Shown in pieces: positions 9,506 to 21,600 of a stretch of 64,000 nt of DNA. The first letter of the stretch is position 1, and each line of letters starts with the position of its first letter. This stretch comes from Deltaproteobacteria bacterium (lineage in GTDB: Bacteria > Myxococcota > UBA727 > VGSZ01), in NCBI GenBank assembly GCA_016177705.1, contig JACOUT010000009.1, positions 112,057-176,056 of the forward strand. The letters are read 5' to 3'. Below the pieces are notes generated by a model. That model had not been told where the DNA came from, ran no database searches, and saw nothing but the letters and a program-made list of their open reading frames with translations. Both the position numbers and the translations under genes were made by a program.

Positions 9506-9579
9506 ACCGCCCGGTCGCGGTGGCGTCATTGCGCCGTCGTAACGCGCGCCGATACGCTCGGGGTACCGAAGGGGGGCAG

Positions 9580-10494
9580 GTGGAGGCCTTGTTCGCTGCG
9601 CCACACACCGTGCCCCTGATGTGCCTGCTGGCTCTCACCGCCTGCCCATCACCGGTAGCGCTCGACGGCAAGCTCTGCGACGAGGAGCACGTCTGCATCG
9701 ACGGCTACCGCTGCATCGAAGGACATTGTCTCACGGGCGAGGGTGAAGGCGAGGGTGAAGGCGAGGGTGAAGGCGAAGGCGAAGGTGAAGGCGAAGGTGA
9801 AGGCGAAGGTGAAGGCGAAGGTGAAGGCGAAGGTGAAGGCGAAGGCGAAGGCGAGGGTGAAGGCGAGCCCCCGTGCACGGCGCTGCTCTGCGAAGATGGG
9901 GAGAGCGGCACGCTCGCTGCCTGGCCAAACACGTCGTTCATCGCGGGCGGCCTCGACGTCGTCCCCGATCCCTCTGGCGAGGGCGACTCTTCAATTCGCG
10001 CGCGCACCTTCGACAGCACCGGCAGCGCAGTCGTCTTCATCGACGTCGACGTCGCGCTCGGCGGGCGGCTCTACACGCGCATGAGCGTCTATCTGCCGGC
10101 GACCTCGCCGGTCGCAGGGCTGACCGAGCTGACCAGGATAGGCACGGAGGGCGCCTTCCACAGCCACGTGGCGCTGTCGAACGAGAGCGGCGACGGCGTC
10201 ACCGCCAACCCGTTGTTTCGCATCGGTGGCGTCAACTACGTCAACGCGGTGCGGGTAGTTCCGCGTGATCAGTGGGTGTGCGTACAGACCGACATGCTGC
10301 TCGCGACCGGCTCCACCGGTGAGGCGACGATGAGCATCGACGGGTCCCCGGCGGTCATGCAGAGCGCCCTGCAGACCGTCGACACGGTGCCGGTCGAGTT
10401 CGGCATCGGCATCGTGCGCCAACCGGGGGTGTCAGCATTCACTGTCTACTTCGACGACATCGCCGTCGACGACGCACCGCTGCCCTGCCCGTGA
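9580..10494 (+). CDS. Lipoprotein with Cys-rich module, long Gly-Glu linker and lectin-like domain
   Basis: A protein of about 304 residues. The start is uncertain: GTG at 9580 follows a GGGGGG run and gives a hydrophobic leader ending LLALTAC, but the leader lacks the usual positive N-terminus. After the lipobox comes a small Cys module (C-DEEHVC-IDGYRC-IEGHC), then 22 Glu-Gly pairs, the longest tract in the window. The C-terminal ~200 residues read like a concanavalin-A-like lectin/glucanase sandwich ('LYTRMSVYLPATS', 'WVCVQTDMLL', 'FTVYFDDIAVDD'). No catalytic residues are identified. It probably binds a polysaccharide at the cell surface. Confidence 0.75.
   Translation: MEALFAAPHTVPLMCLLALTACPSPVALDGKLCDEEHVCIDGYRCIEGHCLTGEGEGEGEGEGEGEGEGEGEGEGEGEGEGEGEGEGEGEGEGEGEPPCTALLCEDGESGTLAAWPNTSFIAGGLDVVPDPSGEGDSSIRARTFDSTGSAVVFIDVDVALGGRLYTRMSVYLPATSPVAGLTELTRIGTEGAFHSHVALSNESGDGVTANPLFRIGGVNYVNAVRVVPRDQWVCVQTDMLLATGSTGEATMSIDGSPAVMQSALQTVDTVPVEFGIGIVRQPGVSAFTVYFDDIAVDDAPLPCP
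9736..9867 (+). repeat. Hexamer repeat encoding (Gly-Glu)22 linker, locus 2
   Basis: 132 bases of GGCGAG/GGTGAA/GGCGAA hexamers, the longest such tract here. It alternates GGT GAA and GGC GAA regularly, giving a 12-base higher-order period, as expected from recent slippage. Confidence 0.9.
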
Positions 10495-10576
10495 CCGCCG
10501 CCACCTCGCGCCCGACCGATGGGCCGAGCAGGACCGCGCCGGGCAACGAGCCGATATAGTCGGTGGCGGAGCGCGC

Positions 10577-11974
10577 ATGGTGATTCGAGACGTGGGCGGG
10601 GGACGACCGGGGGGCGCGCCGAGCGGGCGTGCCGGCGCCGTCCCCAAGCCGCTCGAACAGGGCCTCGGCGAGGCCGGCCTGCTCAAGGGCGGCGCCTCGC
10701 CGCAAGACGCGGCAGCCGGACTGCTCGGACGCCTCGCCAAGGCCGGCTTCAACGCGCCCCCCGGCCAGGCGCTCGGCGCCGCGCTGGCGACCGCGCTCAA
10801 GCAGTTCCAGGCCAAGCAGGGCCTGCCACCCAACGGCAAGCTCGATACGGCCACGGCCGGCGCGCTGCAGACCGCCGGCGTGCTCCACCAAGCGGAGGCG
10901 CAGGCGCCGGGGCGAGAGCAGAAAGCAGCGCGCGACGGCTTCGAGAAGAACGCGCCGAGCCTGTTGAAGCAGGGCGAGCAGAAGCGCGCCGACATGGTGA
11001 ATCAGGGCACGCCCGACACCAACTTTCTCGACGCGCTCATCAACCAGCTCGGCACCGGCGGGCCGAACGAGGGCATGAGCGCCAGCGACATCAAGGGCGC
11101 GGCCGCCGGCGCCGAGTCGAAGAACGTCGATGCGCAGCAGAAGCTCGCTGAGGCCAAGAAGGGCGAGGGCGTCAACAAGAAGGGCAGCACGGCCGCGAGC
11201 GACAGGGACGTGGCCACGCCGTCGAACCAGCAGCTCGACCGCGGCAACGGGCAGGGCGTCAAGGTGGCGCGCGGGCTACGCGCCGAGACCACCAAGACCG
11301 ACGAGAAGCGCAGGAAGGACGCGCTCACCGGGCAGGATCCGACCGAGCAGGGCATCCTCGACGAGGAGGCCGAGGAGGACGCGCTCGAGGGCGCCGGCGA
11401 CGACGGCAAGAAGCGCCGCGGCAAGGGCGGCGATCAGGAGCAGGGCGGCCAGGACGCGGACGGCTCCACCACCGGCGGCAGCGGTGTCGGCGTCGAGGCG
11501 GAGGCGAGCGAGCGCGACCGCGGCAACGCGTCGAGCGGCGATGAGCGCCTGCACGAGGAGCGCGGCCACGCCTCGACGGACGACGGCAGCGACGCCGAGG
11601 CGGGCTTCTATCGCGTGCCCGCCATGTCGGAGCAGTGCTTCGCCGCGCTCGAGCGCATCAGCAAGGACGCCGCGGTCGAGAACCGCGCCACCACCTACTC
11701 GTGGGACGTGACCTTCTACAAGCCGGGCACCTACGGCCCGGGCCAGAAGGCGCAAGAGCTGGTGCACCTGGTGGTCGACAAGGCCACGGCGTTCGACGCG
11801 GTGTGGACCAAGGCGCACGCCAACCTGACGGCGCTGGTCAGGCGCGTCGACGGCGACGGCGCGGTGCCATCGCTCGATGACATCGTGGGCGCCATCCGCC
11901 AGGCGCGCGCGCGCGAGGGCGACGTCTCGGCCGCCAAGGTAGGCAAGATCCACCGGCCGCTCGGGCGCGCGTGA
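10577..11974 (+). CDS. Peptidoglycan-binding-domain protein with long charged linker
   Basis: 465 residues with no signal peptide. Residues ~55-105 match a PG_binding_1 three-helix domain ('ALKQFQAKQGLPPNGKLDTATAGALQ', read as FQ..QGL..NG.LD..T..AL). Residues ~115-335 are very hydrophilic, rich in Lys, Asp, Glu, Gly and Gln, and probably disordered. The last ~120 residues ('CFAALERISKDAAVENRATTYSWDVTFYKPG') form a compact region I cannot assign. GGAG 6 bases before the ATG supports the start. The lack of a leader with a peptidoglycan-binding domain suggests either non-classical export or an intracellular assembly protein. Convergent with ptsI, only 15 bases apart. Confidence 0.7.
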   Translation: MVIRDVGGGRPGGAPSGRAGAVPKPLEQGLGEAGLLKGGASPQDAAAGLLGRLAKAGFNAPPGQALGAALATALKQFQAKQGLPPNGKLDTATAGALQTAGVLHQAEAQAPGREQKAARDGFEKNAPSLLKQGEQKRADMVNQGTPDTNFLDALINQLGTGGPNEGMSASDIKGAAAGAESKNVDAQQKLAEAKKGEGVNKKGSTAASDRDVATPSNQQLDRGNGQGVKVARGLRAETTKTDEKRRKDALTGQDPTEQGILDEEAEEDALEGAGDDGKKRRGKGGDQEQGGQDADGSTTGGSGVGVEAEASERDRGNASSGDERLHEERGHASTDDGSDAEAGFYRVPAMSEQCFAALERISKDAAVENRATTYSWDVTFYKPGTYGPGQKAQELVHLVVDKATAFDAVWTKAHANLTALVRRVDGDGAVPSLDDIVGAIRQARAREGDVSAAKVGKIHRPLGRA

Positions 11975-11989
11975 GTTCCGAGACCGTCG

Positions 11990-13738
<1,749 letters not shown>

Positions 13739-13749
13739 GATGCCTTTGG

Positions 13750-14031
13750 TCAGCGTTCCTCCCCGAACCGATCGCCGATCAGCTTGGTGATGGCGTCGAG
13801 CGCGGCGCGCGCCGGCTCGTCGTCACCGACGGCGGTGAGCGTCAGGTCGGTGCCGCGGCAGGCGGCCAGCATGAGCACGCCCATGATGCTCTTGGCGTTG
13901 ACGCTCATCTCCTCGTTGCCGATCTTCAGCTCCACCGGGAACTTGGAGGCGAGCTGCACCAGCTTGGAGGCGGCGCGCGCGTGCAGCCCCAGCTCGTTGA
14001 CGATGGTCACCTGGGTAGAAACCTCGGCCAT
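13750..14031 (-). CDS. ptsH: Phosphocarrier protein HPr
   Basis: 93 residues. Both phosphorylation sites are present: His17 in LGLHAR, which accepts phosphate from enzyme I, and Ser48 in AKSIMGVLML, the site used by HPr kinase. Since hprK lies in the same cluster, Ser48 phosphorylation is likely to operate. The Met at 14031 aligns with the family start; an upstream Met at 14067 would add 12 unrelated residues. Genes upstream (rapZ) and downstream (ptsI) are on the same strand. Confidence 0.96.
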   Translation of the reverse strand: MAEVSTQVTIVNELGLHARAASKLVQLASKFPVELKIGNEEMSVNAKSIMGVLMLAACRGTDLTLTAVGDDEPARAALDAITKLIGDRFGEER

Positions 14032-14102
14032 GTCTCCCTGTTCCCCCGTCCGGCGCGACGGGGTCAAGCCCCCGAGCCCAGCCGCCGATGCTATCCCCGA
14101 TA

Positions 14103-15050
14103 CTAGCCAGAAGTGCCGATGTCGCGGTGCACCACGCGCGCCTCGATGCCCCGGGCGCGCAGCCGGTCGGCGAGCTCGGCGGCGAGCGCCGGCGAGCGGT
14201 GGCGCCCGCCCGTGCAGCCGACGGCCACCGTGACGTAGCTCTTCCCCTCGTGCACGAAGCGCGGCAGCAGGAAGGCCAGCAGGTCGTCGACGCGCGTGAC
14301 GAAGCCCTTGGCGTCGGGCTGGCCGAGCACGAAGTCGCGCACCGGCGCGTCGGTGCCGGCGAGCGGCCGCAGCGCGTCGACGAAGAACGGGTTCGGCAGG
14401 AAGCGCGCGTCGAAGCAGAGGTCCAGCTCGGCCGGCACGCCGTGCTTGAAACCGAACGACAGGACGGTGACCGACAGGCGCCGCTGCGCCTCGAGCCCGA
14501 AGCGCTCGGCGATGACCCGCTTGAGCTGGTGGACCGACAGATCCTTGGTGTCGAGGTGGAGGTCGGCCCGCATGGCGACGTCGGCGAGCAACTGGCGCTC
14601 GCGCAGGATGGCGGCCCGGAGGCCCACCTCGGGCGCCGGTTGGGGCAGCACCGACTCGCCGCCGACGTCGGGCCGCGTGTCGAGCGGGTGGCGCCTGCGC
14701 GTCTCCTGGAAACGGCGCACCAGCGCGTCGTCGCTCGCGTCCAAGAACACCAGCATGAGCTGGTGCCCGGCCGCGCGCAGCCGATCCCAGGTGGGGCCGA
14801 AGTCCTTCAGGAACTGCGGCTCGCGCGCATCGATGACGAAGGCCAATCTTCCGAGGCCGCCGCCCGACGAGTCCGACAGCGAGATCAAGGTCTCGATCAG
14901 GGTGGGCGGCAGGTTGTCGACGACGAAGAAGCCCAGATCCTCGAGCGCGCGCGCGGCGGTGGTCTTGCCGGCGCCTGCCATGCCGCTGATGACCACCACT
15001 TGCTTGGGATCGCGCGCGGCGGCGCCTTCGCTGGTGCGCACGGTGGCCAT
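14103..15050 (-). CDS. rapZ: RNase adapter / GlmZ-type regulator RapZ family
   Basis: 315 residues with Walker A GMAGAGKT at residues 23-30 and the family C-terminal nucleotide/metabolite-binding motif VGCTGGRHRS (~270). RapZ in enterobacteria binds glucosamine-6-phosphate and controls glmS through RNase E and small RNAs; in Myxococcota its target is not established, so only the family is certain. Its ATG is one base from the stop of the alpha/beta hydrolase gene, so they are translationally close. Linkage to ptsH and ptsI is the classical neighbourhood. Confidence 0.93.
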   Translation of the reverse strand: MATVRTSEGAAARDPKQVVVISGMAGAGKTTAARALEDLGFFVVDNLPPTLIETLISLSDSSGGGLGRLAFVIDAREPQFLKDFGPTWDRLRAAGHQLMLVFLDASDDALVRRFQETRRRHPLDTRPDVGGESVLPQPAPEVGLRAAILRERQLLADVAMRADLHLDTKDLSVHQLKRVIAERFGLEAQRRLSVTVLSFGFKHGVPAELDLCFDARFLPNPFFVDALRPLAGTDAPVRDFVLGQPDAKGFVTRVDDLLAFLLPRFVHEGKSYVTVAVGCTGGRHRSPALAAELADRLRARGIEARVVHRDIGTSG

Positions 15051-15051
15051 G

Positions 15052-16122
15052 TCAGCCGCCTACCACGCGCAAGCGGCGCACGGAGGTGGCGATCGCGTCG
15101 TGCTCAGCCAAGTACTCGGCGACGCGCGGAAAGACCTCCTGGTGCGCGCGCCGGCCAAACAGCAGGTCGATGTGGCCGTAGTCCGTCGACAACCCCTCGT
15201 CCCTACCCGCCAACAGGAAGCGGGCGTGCGGCAACAGCGGCAGCGCGCGCCGCACGGCGTCGAGGCGGGCGACCCCATCGTGCGGCGCTCCCACCACCAG
15301 GACCGGCAGCGCGCAGCCGGCAAGGCGCGCGCGGTAGTCGAGCTCGCCGTCGGCGGAGCGGAAGGCGTCGCGGTCGATCCACTCGCGAAACTGCAACATC
15401 AGCCCGCGCGGGATGCTCTGCGCCGCCCGGTACATCAGGCGCCGCGCCATGCGGGTGTCGACGTTGTCGAGCACCAGGAAGCGGCGGATGGCCGCGCTGT
15501 CGAAGCGCAGCGCGAGCGGCGCCACCAGCTGCGACAGGGGGCCGAGGTGCAGGCCGGGCGCGAAGTCGCCGAGCCCGCGCAGCGGCTTGAGCAGCGGCAT
15601 CGCCTGCCAGCCCTGCGGGAAGCCGAGCGGCGAGCCGAGCGTGACGCCGGCGCGCAGGCGCGCGCCCTCCTGACGCGCCAGCATGGCGTAGAGCGCGAGG
15701 CCTCCCATGGAGTGGCCGACCATCATCACGCCGGGCGCGCCGGTCTTGCTGCACAAGTGGCTGACGGCCGCGACCAGGTCGAGCCCGACGAAGTCATCGA
15801 AGGTGACGCCGAGCCACTTGCGATAGGGGAGCTTGGAGAGACCGGTGCCGCGCAGGTCGATGGCCCAGGTGTCGAAGCCCTGACCGGCGAGCCACGGCGC
15901 CAGGCCGTAGGGTTCGGGCGCGTCGAAGTTGGTCGAGTCGGCGCCGAGCCCGGGCACGCACAACACCGGCAGCTTGCGCTGCACGGTCTTCGGCTGCGGC
16001 AGGAAGCGCTTGACCGCGACGCGCACGCCGTCGGCGCAGGGCACGCGGTGGATCTCGTCGGCCCGCGTGGTGGTCTCGTAGCGTCGGCGGACGATCTCCT
16101 TGTAGAGACCGAGGAGGGGCAT
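15052..16122 (-). CDS. Alpha/beta-hydrolase-fold protein
   Basis: 356 residues. 'VLCVPGLGADSTNFD' gives the oxyanion region, GHSMGG (~130) the nucleophile elbow with Ser, and 'APHDGVARLD' and 'GHIDLL' supply plausible acid and His of the triad. The overall pattern resembles polyhydroxyalkanoate-synthase/lipase-like hydrolases, but Ser rather than Cys is the nucleophile, so a lipase or esterase is more likely. Start 16122 is chosen because the longer frame overlaps the kinase gene and lacks conservation; CCCCTCCTC on this strand gives GAGGAGGGG directly before the ATG region. Located between rapZ and a Ser/Thr kinase in one operon. Confidence 0.83.
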   Translation of the reverse strand: MPLLGLYKEIVRRRYETTTRADEIHRVPCADGVRVAVKRFLPQPKTVQRKLPVLCVPGLGADSTNFDAPEPYGLAPWLAGQGFDTWAIDLRGTGLSKLPYRKWLGVTFDDFVGLDLVAAVSHLCSKTGAPGVMMVGHSMGGLALYAMLARQEGARLRAGVTLGSPLGFPQGWQAMPLLKPLRGLGDFAPGLHLGPLSQLVAPLALRFDSAAIRRFLVLDNVDTRMARRLMYRAAQSIPRGLMLQFREWIDRDAFRSADGELDYRARLAGCALPVLVVGAPHDGVARLDAVRRALPLLPHARFLLAGRDEGLSTDYGHIDLLFGRRAHQEVFPRVAEYLAEHDAIATSVRRLRVVGG

Positions 16123-16163
16123 GCGATGCAGTCTAGCAATCGGCCGCGCGGACCGCGCGTTCG

Positions 16164-17588
16164 CTACCCGAGCCGGCGCAGCACCTCGCCGAGCGTCTCC
16201 TTCACCTCGTCGGCGGACTCCGGCCGCCGCCGCGGGTCCTTCTCCAGGCACGAGACGATCAGGCCCTCGAGCAGCGGCGGGATGGTGGGGTTCCTCGCGG
16301 TCGGCGCCTCGGGCCGTTCGTTGGCGTGCTTCATCAGCAAGGCGAAGATGTCCTTGTCGGTGAAGGGCAAGGTCCCCGTGAACAGCAGGTACATGACGAC
16401 GCCGAGCGAGTAGAGGTCAGTGGCGGCGCTCACCTCTTTGCCGCGCACCTGCTCGGGTGAGACGAATTGCGGCGTACCGAGGAAGATGCCGGTGTTGGTG
16501 AGCGCGGTGGCGTCGGCAGGCTTGGCGATGCCGAAGTCCATCACCTTGAGCGGGCCGGTGCGTTGCACGAACAGGTTGGCGGGCTTGATGTCACGGTGCA
16601 CCACGCCGCGCGCGTGCGCCGCCTGCAGGCCGGCGCACGCCTCCATCATCAGCGTGAGCGCGCGCGGCGGCTCGGGCAGGTCGTGCTTGATGAGCGAGCC
16701 GAGATCCTCACCCTCGAGCAGCTCCATGGTGAGGAAGTAGTGACCCGCCTCGCTGCCGATGTCGTAGAGCTTGATGACGTTCTCGTGCACGATCTTGCGC
16801 GACAGGCTGACCTCGCGCTTGAAGCGCTGCAGATCGGCTTCGGCGCCGCTCAAGTGGAACACCTTGAGCGCGCAGGTCTCCTCGAGCTCGTGGTCGATCA
16901 CCTTCAACACCGTGGCCGAGCCGCCGCGCCCGACGCGCTCGATCACCTCATAGCGATCGGCGATGCGGTGGCCGGGCGGGAAATTGCGCATCACCTCCGC
17001 GCCGGCGCCGCTGCCCGACGAGCCCCCCGACCCCGAGGCGGACTTCTTCTTGGCGGCGGCCTCTACCTTGCGGCCGGCGAGCGGCGCGTCATCGGGCGGC
17101 GACACGGGCACCACGTCGACGTCGGCGAGCGAGCGCGGCCGCTTGATGGGCTCGGTGGCGACGGCGGGCGGCGGCGGCGCGCCGAAGCCGTCGAGGTCGG
17201 GCAGGCCCGGCAGGCCCCCACCGGCGTTGCGCGCCACCACCTCCTCGCGTGCCTGGCGCGCGCCCAGGTGCGTCGGGCTCGAGCGCAGGATGCTGTCGTA
17301 GATCTCGAGCGCGGCGTCGTCGATCTTGAGGTGCCGGTACAAGCCAGCGAGCTCGAGCAACAGGTCCTGTTGCACCGGCAAGGCGGCGCCTCGTGACGCC
17401 ACCGCGTCGAGCGCCTGCTGCGAGCGATAGCTGATCTCGCCGGCGCGCAGACAAATGGCCACCAAGGCGCGCGCCGCGCGCGCCGCGTGCTCGTCGTCGT
17501 CGAGCACCGCGGCCGCCAGCAACCGCTCCGCGCCCGCCACGTCACCCGCGTTGAGCAGGTCACGCGCGGCCGCGATCGGATCGCTCAC
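16164..17588 (-). CDS. Ser/Thr protein kinase with N-terminal TPR-like region
   Basis: 474 residues. Residues 1-110 are helical and Ala-rich with TPR/HAT-like periodicity ('AARDLLNAGDVAGAERLLAAAVL'). A Pro/Ser-rich linker leads to a eukaryotic-like kinase domain from ~205: Gly loop VGRGGSATV, ALKVF Lys, HRDIKPAN catalytic loop (~330), DFG and SPEQ. All catalytic residues are present. No transmembrane segment is visible, so it is probably soluble. It overlaps the 3' end of the pilT-like gene by 4 bases (ATGA type), so the two are translationally coupled. The kinase may act on the adjacent motor or PTS proteins; that is inference. Confidence 0.93.
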   Translation of the reverse strand: MSDPIAAARDLLNAGDVAGAERLLAAAVLDDDEHAARAARALVAICLRAGEISYRSQQALDAVASRGAALPVQQDLLLELAGLYRHLKIDDAALEIYDSILRSSPTHLGARQAREEVVARNAGGGLPGLPDLDGFGAPPPPAVATEPIKRPRSLADVDVVPVSPPDDAPLAGRKVEAAAKKKSASGSGGSSGSGAGAEVMRNFPPGHRIADRYEVIERVGRGGSATVLKVIDHELEETCALKVFHLSGAEADLQRFKREVSLSRKIVHENVIKLYDIGSEAGHYFLTMELLEGEDLGSLIKHDLPEPPRALTLMMEACAGLQAAHARGVVHRDIKPANLFVQRTGPLKVMDFGIAKPADATALTNTGIFLGTPQFVSPEQVRGKEVSAATDLYSLGVVMYLLFTGTLPFTDKDIFALLMKHANERPEAPTARNPTIPPLLEGLIVSCLEKDPRRRPESADEVKETLGEVLRRLG

Positions 17589-18676
17589 GCCGCCTCCTCG
17601 TCGCGCGCCAGCGCGTCGAGCGAGAGCCTGAGCTGTTCGGGTCGGCGCGCGATGGAGAGCGCGTCCTCGGGGAGCACCAGGCCGTCGCGCACCATGCGCA
17701 ACAGCGCCGTGTCGCGGCTCTGCATGCCGCTCTCGGACGGTCGCTGGGTCTCCAGGAAGCCCTCGAGTTGGTGCGCCTTGTTGTCGCGGATCATGGTCGA
17801 GACGGCGTGGGTCTGCAGCAGCAGCTCGATGACCGCCACGCGCCCGTCGCTGCCGGCCTTGCGCAGTAGCTCCTGCGCCACCACACCTCGCAGCAGCATG
17901 GCGAGCAGCGCGCGCACCTCGTCCTGGTTCGACTCGGGCATGCCGTCGACGATGCGCGAGACGCTCTTGGCCGCCGACGACGTGTGCAGCGTGCCGAGCA
18001 CCAGGATGCCGGTCTCGGCGGCCGTGAGCGCGAGCTGCATGGTCTCGGCGTCGCGCATCTCGCCCACCACCACCACGTCGGGCGACTCGCGCAGCGCCGA
18101 GCGCAGCGCGCCGGCGAAGGAGCCGACGTGGCGCCCAACCTGCCGCTGCGTGATGGCCGCGCGCTGGGGGACGTGCGTGTACTCGATGGGGTCTTCGATG
18201 GTGAGGATGTGCCGTGGCAGCGAGCGGTTGATCTCGTTGACGATGGCGGCGAGCGTGGTCGACTTGCCACTGCCGGTGGGCCCGGTCACCAGCACCAAGC
18301 CGTTTTGCAGCCGCGCCAGGCGCGAGATGGCCGGCGGCAGGGCCAGCTCGTCGAGGGTGGGCACCCTGCGAGGGATGATGCGAAACACGGCACCCGGTCC
18401 CCCGTGCTGCTGGAAGCAGTTGACGCGAAAGCGTCCGAGCGACGGCACGTCGTACAGCACGTCGAGGTCGCGGTTGCGCCGAAAGGCGTCGCGCTGCTCC
18501 GGGGTCAGCATCTCGTCGATCAAGCCGGCGGCCTCGATGTCCGACAGCGTGCGAAAGGGGATCTCGATCAGCTCGCCCTCGTGCCGCACCACCGGCACGT
18601 GGCCGGCGCGCAAGTGCAGATCGGAGGCACCCTGCTCGACGGCGATGGCCAGGAAGGAGTCGATGCGCGCCGCCAT
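17585..18676 (-). CDS. PilT/PilU-type retraction ATPase
   Basis: 363 residues, the usual length for PilT. Walker A GPTGSGKST is near residue 134, followed by the Asp box/His box 'HILTIEDPIEYTH' and Walker B 'PDVVVVGEMRDAETM' (~200). Such hexameric ATPases retract type IV pili from the cytoplasmic side of the inner membrane. No pilin, PilB or PilQ gene is nearby, so the motor probably works with a pilus machine encoded elsewhere. Its ATG overlaps the stop of the HEAT-PilT gene by one base (TGATG). Confidence 0.92.
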   Translation of the reverse strand: MAARIDSFLAIAVEQGASDLHLRAGHVPVVRHEGELIEIPFRTLSDIEAAGLIDEMLTPEQRDAFRRNRDLDVLYDVPSLGRFRVNCFQQHGGPGAVFRIIPRRVPTLDELALPPAISRLARLQNGLVLVTGPTGSGKSTTLAAIVNEINRSLPRHILTIEDPIEYTHVPQRAAITQRQVGRHVGSFAGALRSALRESPDVVVVGEMRDAETMQLALTAAETGILVLGTLHTSSAAKSVSRIVDGMPESNQDEVRALLAMLLRGVVAQELLRKAGSDGRVAVIELLLQTHAVSTMIRDNKAHQLEGFLETQRPSESGMQSRDTALLRMVRDGLVLPEDALSIARRPEQLRLSLDALARDEEAA

Positions 18677-21600
18677 CAGCTCACCTTGCCCGGCGTCTTC
18701 GGACGCGTCGGCGCAGGCGGCGGCTCGGGGGGCGGGATGGTCGCCAGCCGCACGGTGTCGCCGTCGAGCTCGTCGAGGCCCGGGCGCAGGCCGTCCATGG
18801 TGTCGGCGGCCAGCTCGCGCAGCTCGTCGAGGTCGAGATCGGGGGCGACCGGCGGCGCCACCGGCTGGGGCGTGGGCAGTGGCACACCTGCGCGCGCAGG
18901 AGCGGGCCGCTTGATGACGACACGCTCGACGCGTCCCGCACCGGACGCGACGGGCGTCGCCGCCGGCCGCGCCGCAGCGGCAGGCGCCGGCGGCGGCCGC
19001 GCAGGGGGCGGGCGGGCGGGCTGCGGTGCGGCGGCCGCGGGTACGGGCATCGGCTGCGCGCGCGGGGTCGACGCCGGCGGCGCAGCCGGGGTGGGCAGCG
19101 GCGCTCCTCGTGGGGTCGACGCCGCCGCGGCCGGCGGAGTGGAGGCGGCGGGGCGCGCCAGCGGCGCGCTGTCGGGGACTGGGAAGCGGCTCTTGTCGCG
19201 CGCCTTGACGTTGGCGTCGAGCACGTCGACCCGGCCGGCGGCCACCAGCTCGGCGAGGTGATCGTCCATCAACTGCATGCCGACCTCGCGGCCGAGCACC
19301 ATGGTCGAGGCGATCTGGTGCGACTGCCCCTTGCGAATCAGGTTGGCGATGGCCTCGGTGTTGATCATCACCTCACATGCCAGCACGCGGCCCCCGCTCA
19401 CCTCGGGCATCAGGTGCTGGCACACGACGGCGCGCAGCACGTCGGAGAGCATGGTGCGGATCTGCGCATGCCGCTCGGAGGGAAAGGCGCTGATCAGCCG
19501 CTCGACGCAACTATCGGCCGCCACGGCGTGCACCGTGCCGAACACCAGGTGTCCGGTCTCGGCTGCGGCCACCGCGAAGCCGATGGTCTCGAGGTCGCGC
19601 AGCTCGCCCACCAGGATGACGTCCGGATCCTCGCGCAGCGCCGCGCGCAACGCGCTCGCGTACGACGAGGTGTGCACGCCGACTTCGCGCTGCGTGATCA
19701 CGCTCTTGACCGGCTTGTGCAGGCCCTCGATCGGGTCCTCGATGGTGATGATGTGCCGCGCCGTGTGGTTGTTGATGGCGTTGATCAGCCCGGCCAGCGT
19801 CGTCGACTTGCCGGCGCCGGGCGGGCCGCCGAGCAACACCAGGCCGCTCGGCAGGTCGGCGAAGGTCTCGACCACGGCGGGCACGCCCAGCTCGCGCAAC
19901 GGCCTCACCTCGTTCTTGACCAGCCGAAAGACGGCGCCAAGCCCATGCTCGCCTTGCAGCACGTTGACGCGGAAGCGCGCACCGACGCGCAGGTTCTCGT
20001 GCGAGAAGTCGACGTCGATCTTCTGACCGAGCGACTCGGCCTGCTCGGGAGACAACAGCGGCGCCACCAGATCGTAGACGTTCTCGGCGGTCAGCTCCCG
20101 CGATGTCAGGCGTTCGATCTTGCCGTTGCGCTTCATGAACGCCGGCTGACCCGAGATGAGGATCAGGTCGCTCGCGTCGCCCTTGACCACCTGGCGCAAC
20201 AATTGCGCGAGCACGCGGTCGGCCTCCTCCAGCTCCGGGTCGGAGTTGCCGCGGTACTCCCACTGGCGCAGCGTTGCGCCGGCGAGCCGCGCCACCTCGG
20301 CGTCCGGGTCGGCCAGGCGCAGCGCCAGCTCGTCGGCCAGCTCGCGCGCGTCGATGACCACCAGGTAGCGCATCGCCGCCATGCGCACGTCGCGCTCGGG
20401 TCGCGCCAGCAGCCCAGCGATCTCGGTGCGTGCGTCGTCTCGCTTGAGGGCGCCGAGCACGTCGAGGCAGGCCACCTCGAGCCCGGGAGTGGCGAGCAGC
20501 TTGACCAGGTAGGGCACGGCGCGCGCATCGCCGATATTGCCGATGGCGCGCACCGCCTCCTCACGCACGAGCCAATCATGATCGTCGCGTGCTCTCACCA
20601 ACAGCGCACCCAACGCCGCGGCGTCGCCCACGCGGCCGAGCGTCGCGGTGGCGAAGCGACGAACGCCCGCGGCGTCGTCGTCGAGCAGCGGCGCCAGGTG
20701 GGGAATGAGCTGCGCGCCTGCCATTGGGATCAACGCGTCGGCCAGCCGCTCGCGCACCCACCAATCCTCGTCGCGGATGAAGCCGACCAGGCGCGGCCAC
20801 AGCGCGGGCGCGTTAGTCCGCATGGCGCTCAGCACCTCGCTAGCCATGCGGCGCACTTCGGAGTTCCTGCTGCGCAACAGCCACAACACGGCGCGCGCGA
20901 TGTCGATGTGCGTCGAGCTCGCGAGCTGCTTGAGCACCTTGACGGCCTCGCTGCGCACCGCGAGGCGGCGGTGACCAAGCGCCGCGACGAGCGGCGGAAT
21001 GACATCGTCGGTGGCGATGTCCTGCAGCGTTTGCAGCGCCGCGATGCTGGCGCGCACCGGGCCGCGCAGCAGGCGGGCCTCGAGGGCTGCCAGCACGCGC
21101 GCGGTGGGGAAGCGCTTCATGCCGCGCAGCGCCGCGCACACCACCGGCACCGGGGCCTCCTCGAGCACCGAGGCGACCGCATCGAGGTACGCAGCATCGT
21201 CGACGGCGATGGCGCCGGCGCAGCCGATGGCCGCGACGGCGATGGCCTCGCTGGCGTCGCGCACGCGCGCCCGCGCGGCCGCCCACAGCGCGCTGCGATC
21301 GAAGCCGGGCAGCTCGATCTGCTTGGTCGCCACCTCGAAGCCGGCGGCGACCATGCGCTGATCGGTGCTGGCCAAGGCCGCCGACACCACCGGCACTGCG
21401 CGCGCGCCGAAGGTCCGCGCCACGTCGGTGAGCGCCTTGACCGGCGCGGCGTGACCGCCGGTGCGCGCATCCGCGCACAGCGCCTCGAAGGTGGGGCCCA
21501 CCGCGACCTTCTCGAGCACCTTGAGCGCGGCGGCGCGCGCATCGTCCTTGTCGGCGTGCAGCAACTGCACCAGCAGGCCGTGATCGCCGACGCTGTTGAC

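Noticed and set aside
9736..9867. Possible CRISPR-like or regulatory repeat
   Set aside because: It is an in-frame Gly-Glu hexamer tract inside a lipoprotein gene; no spacers.
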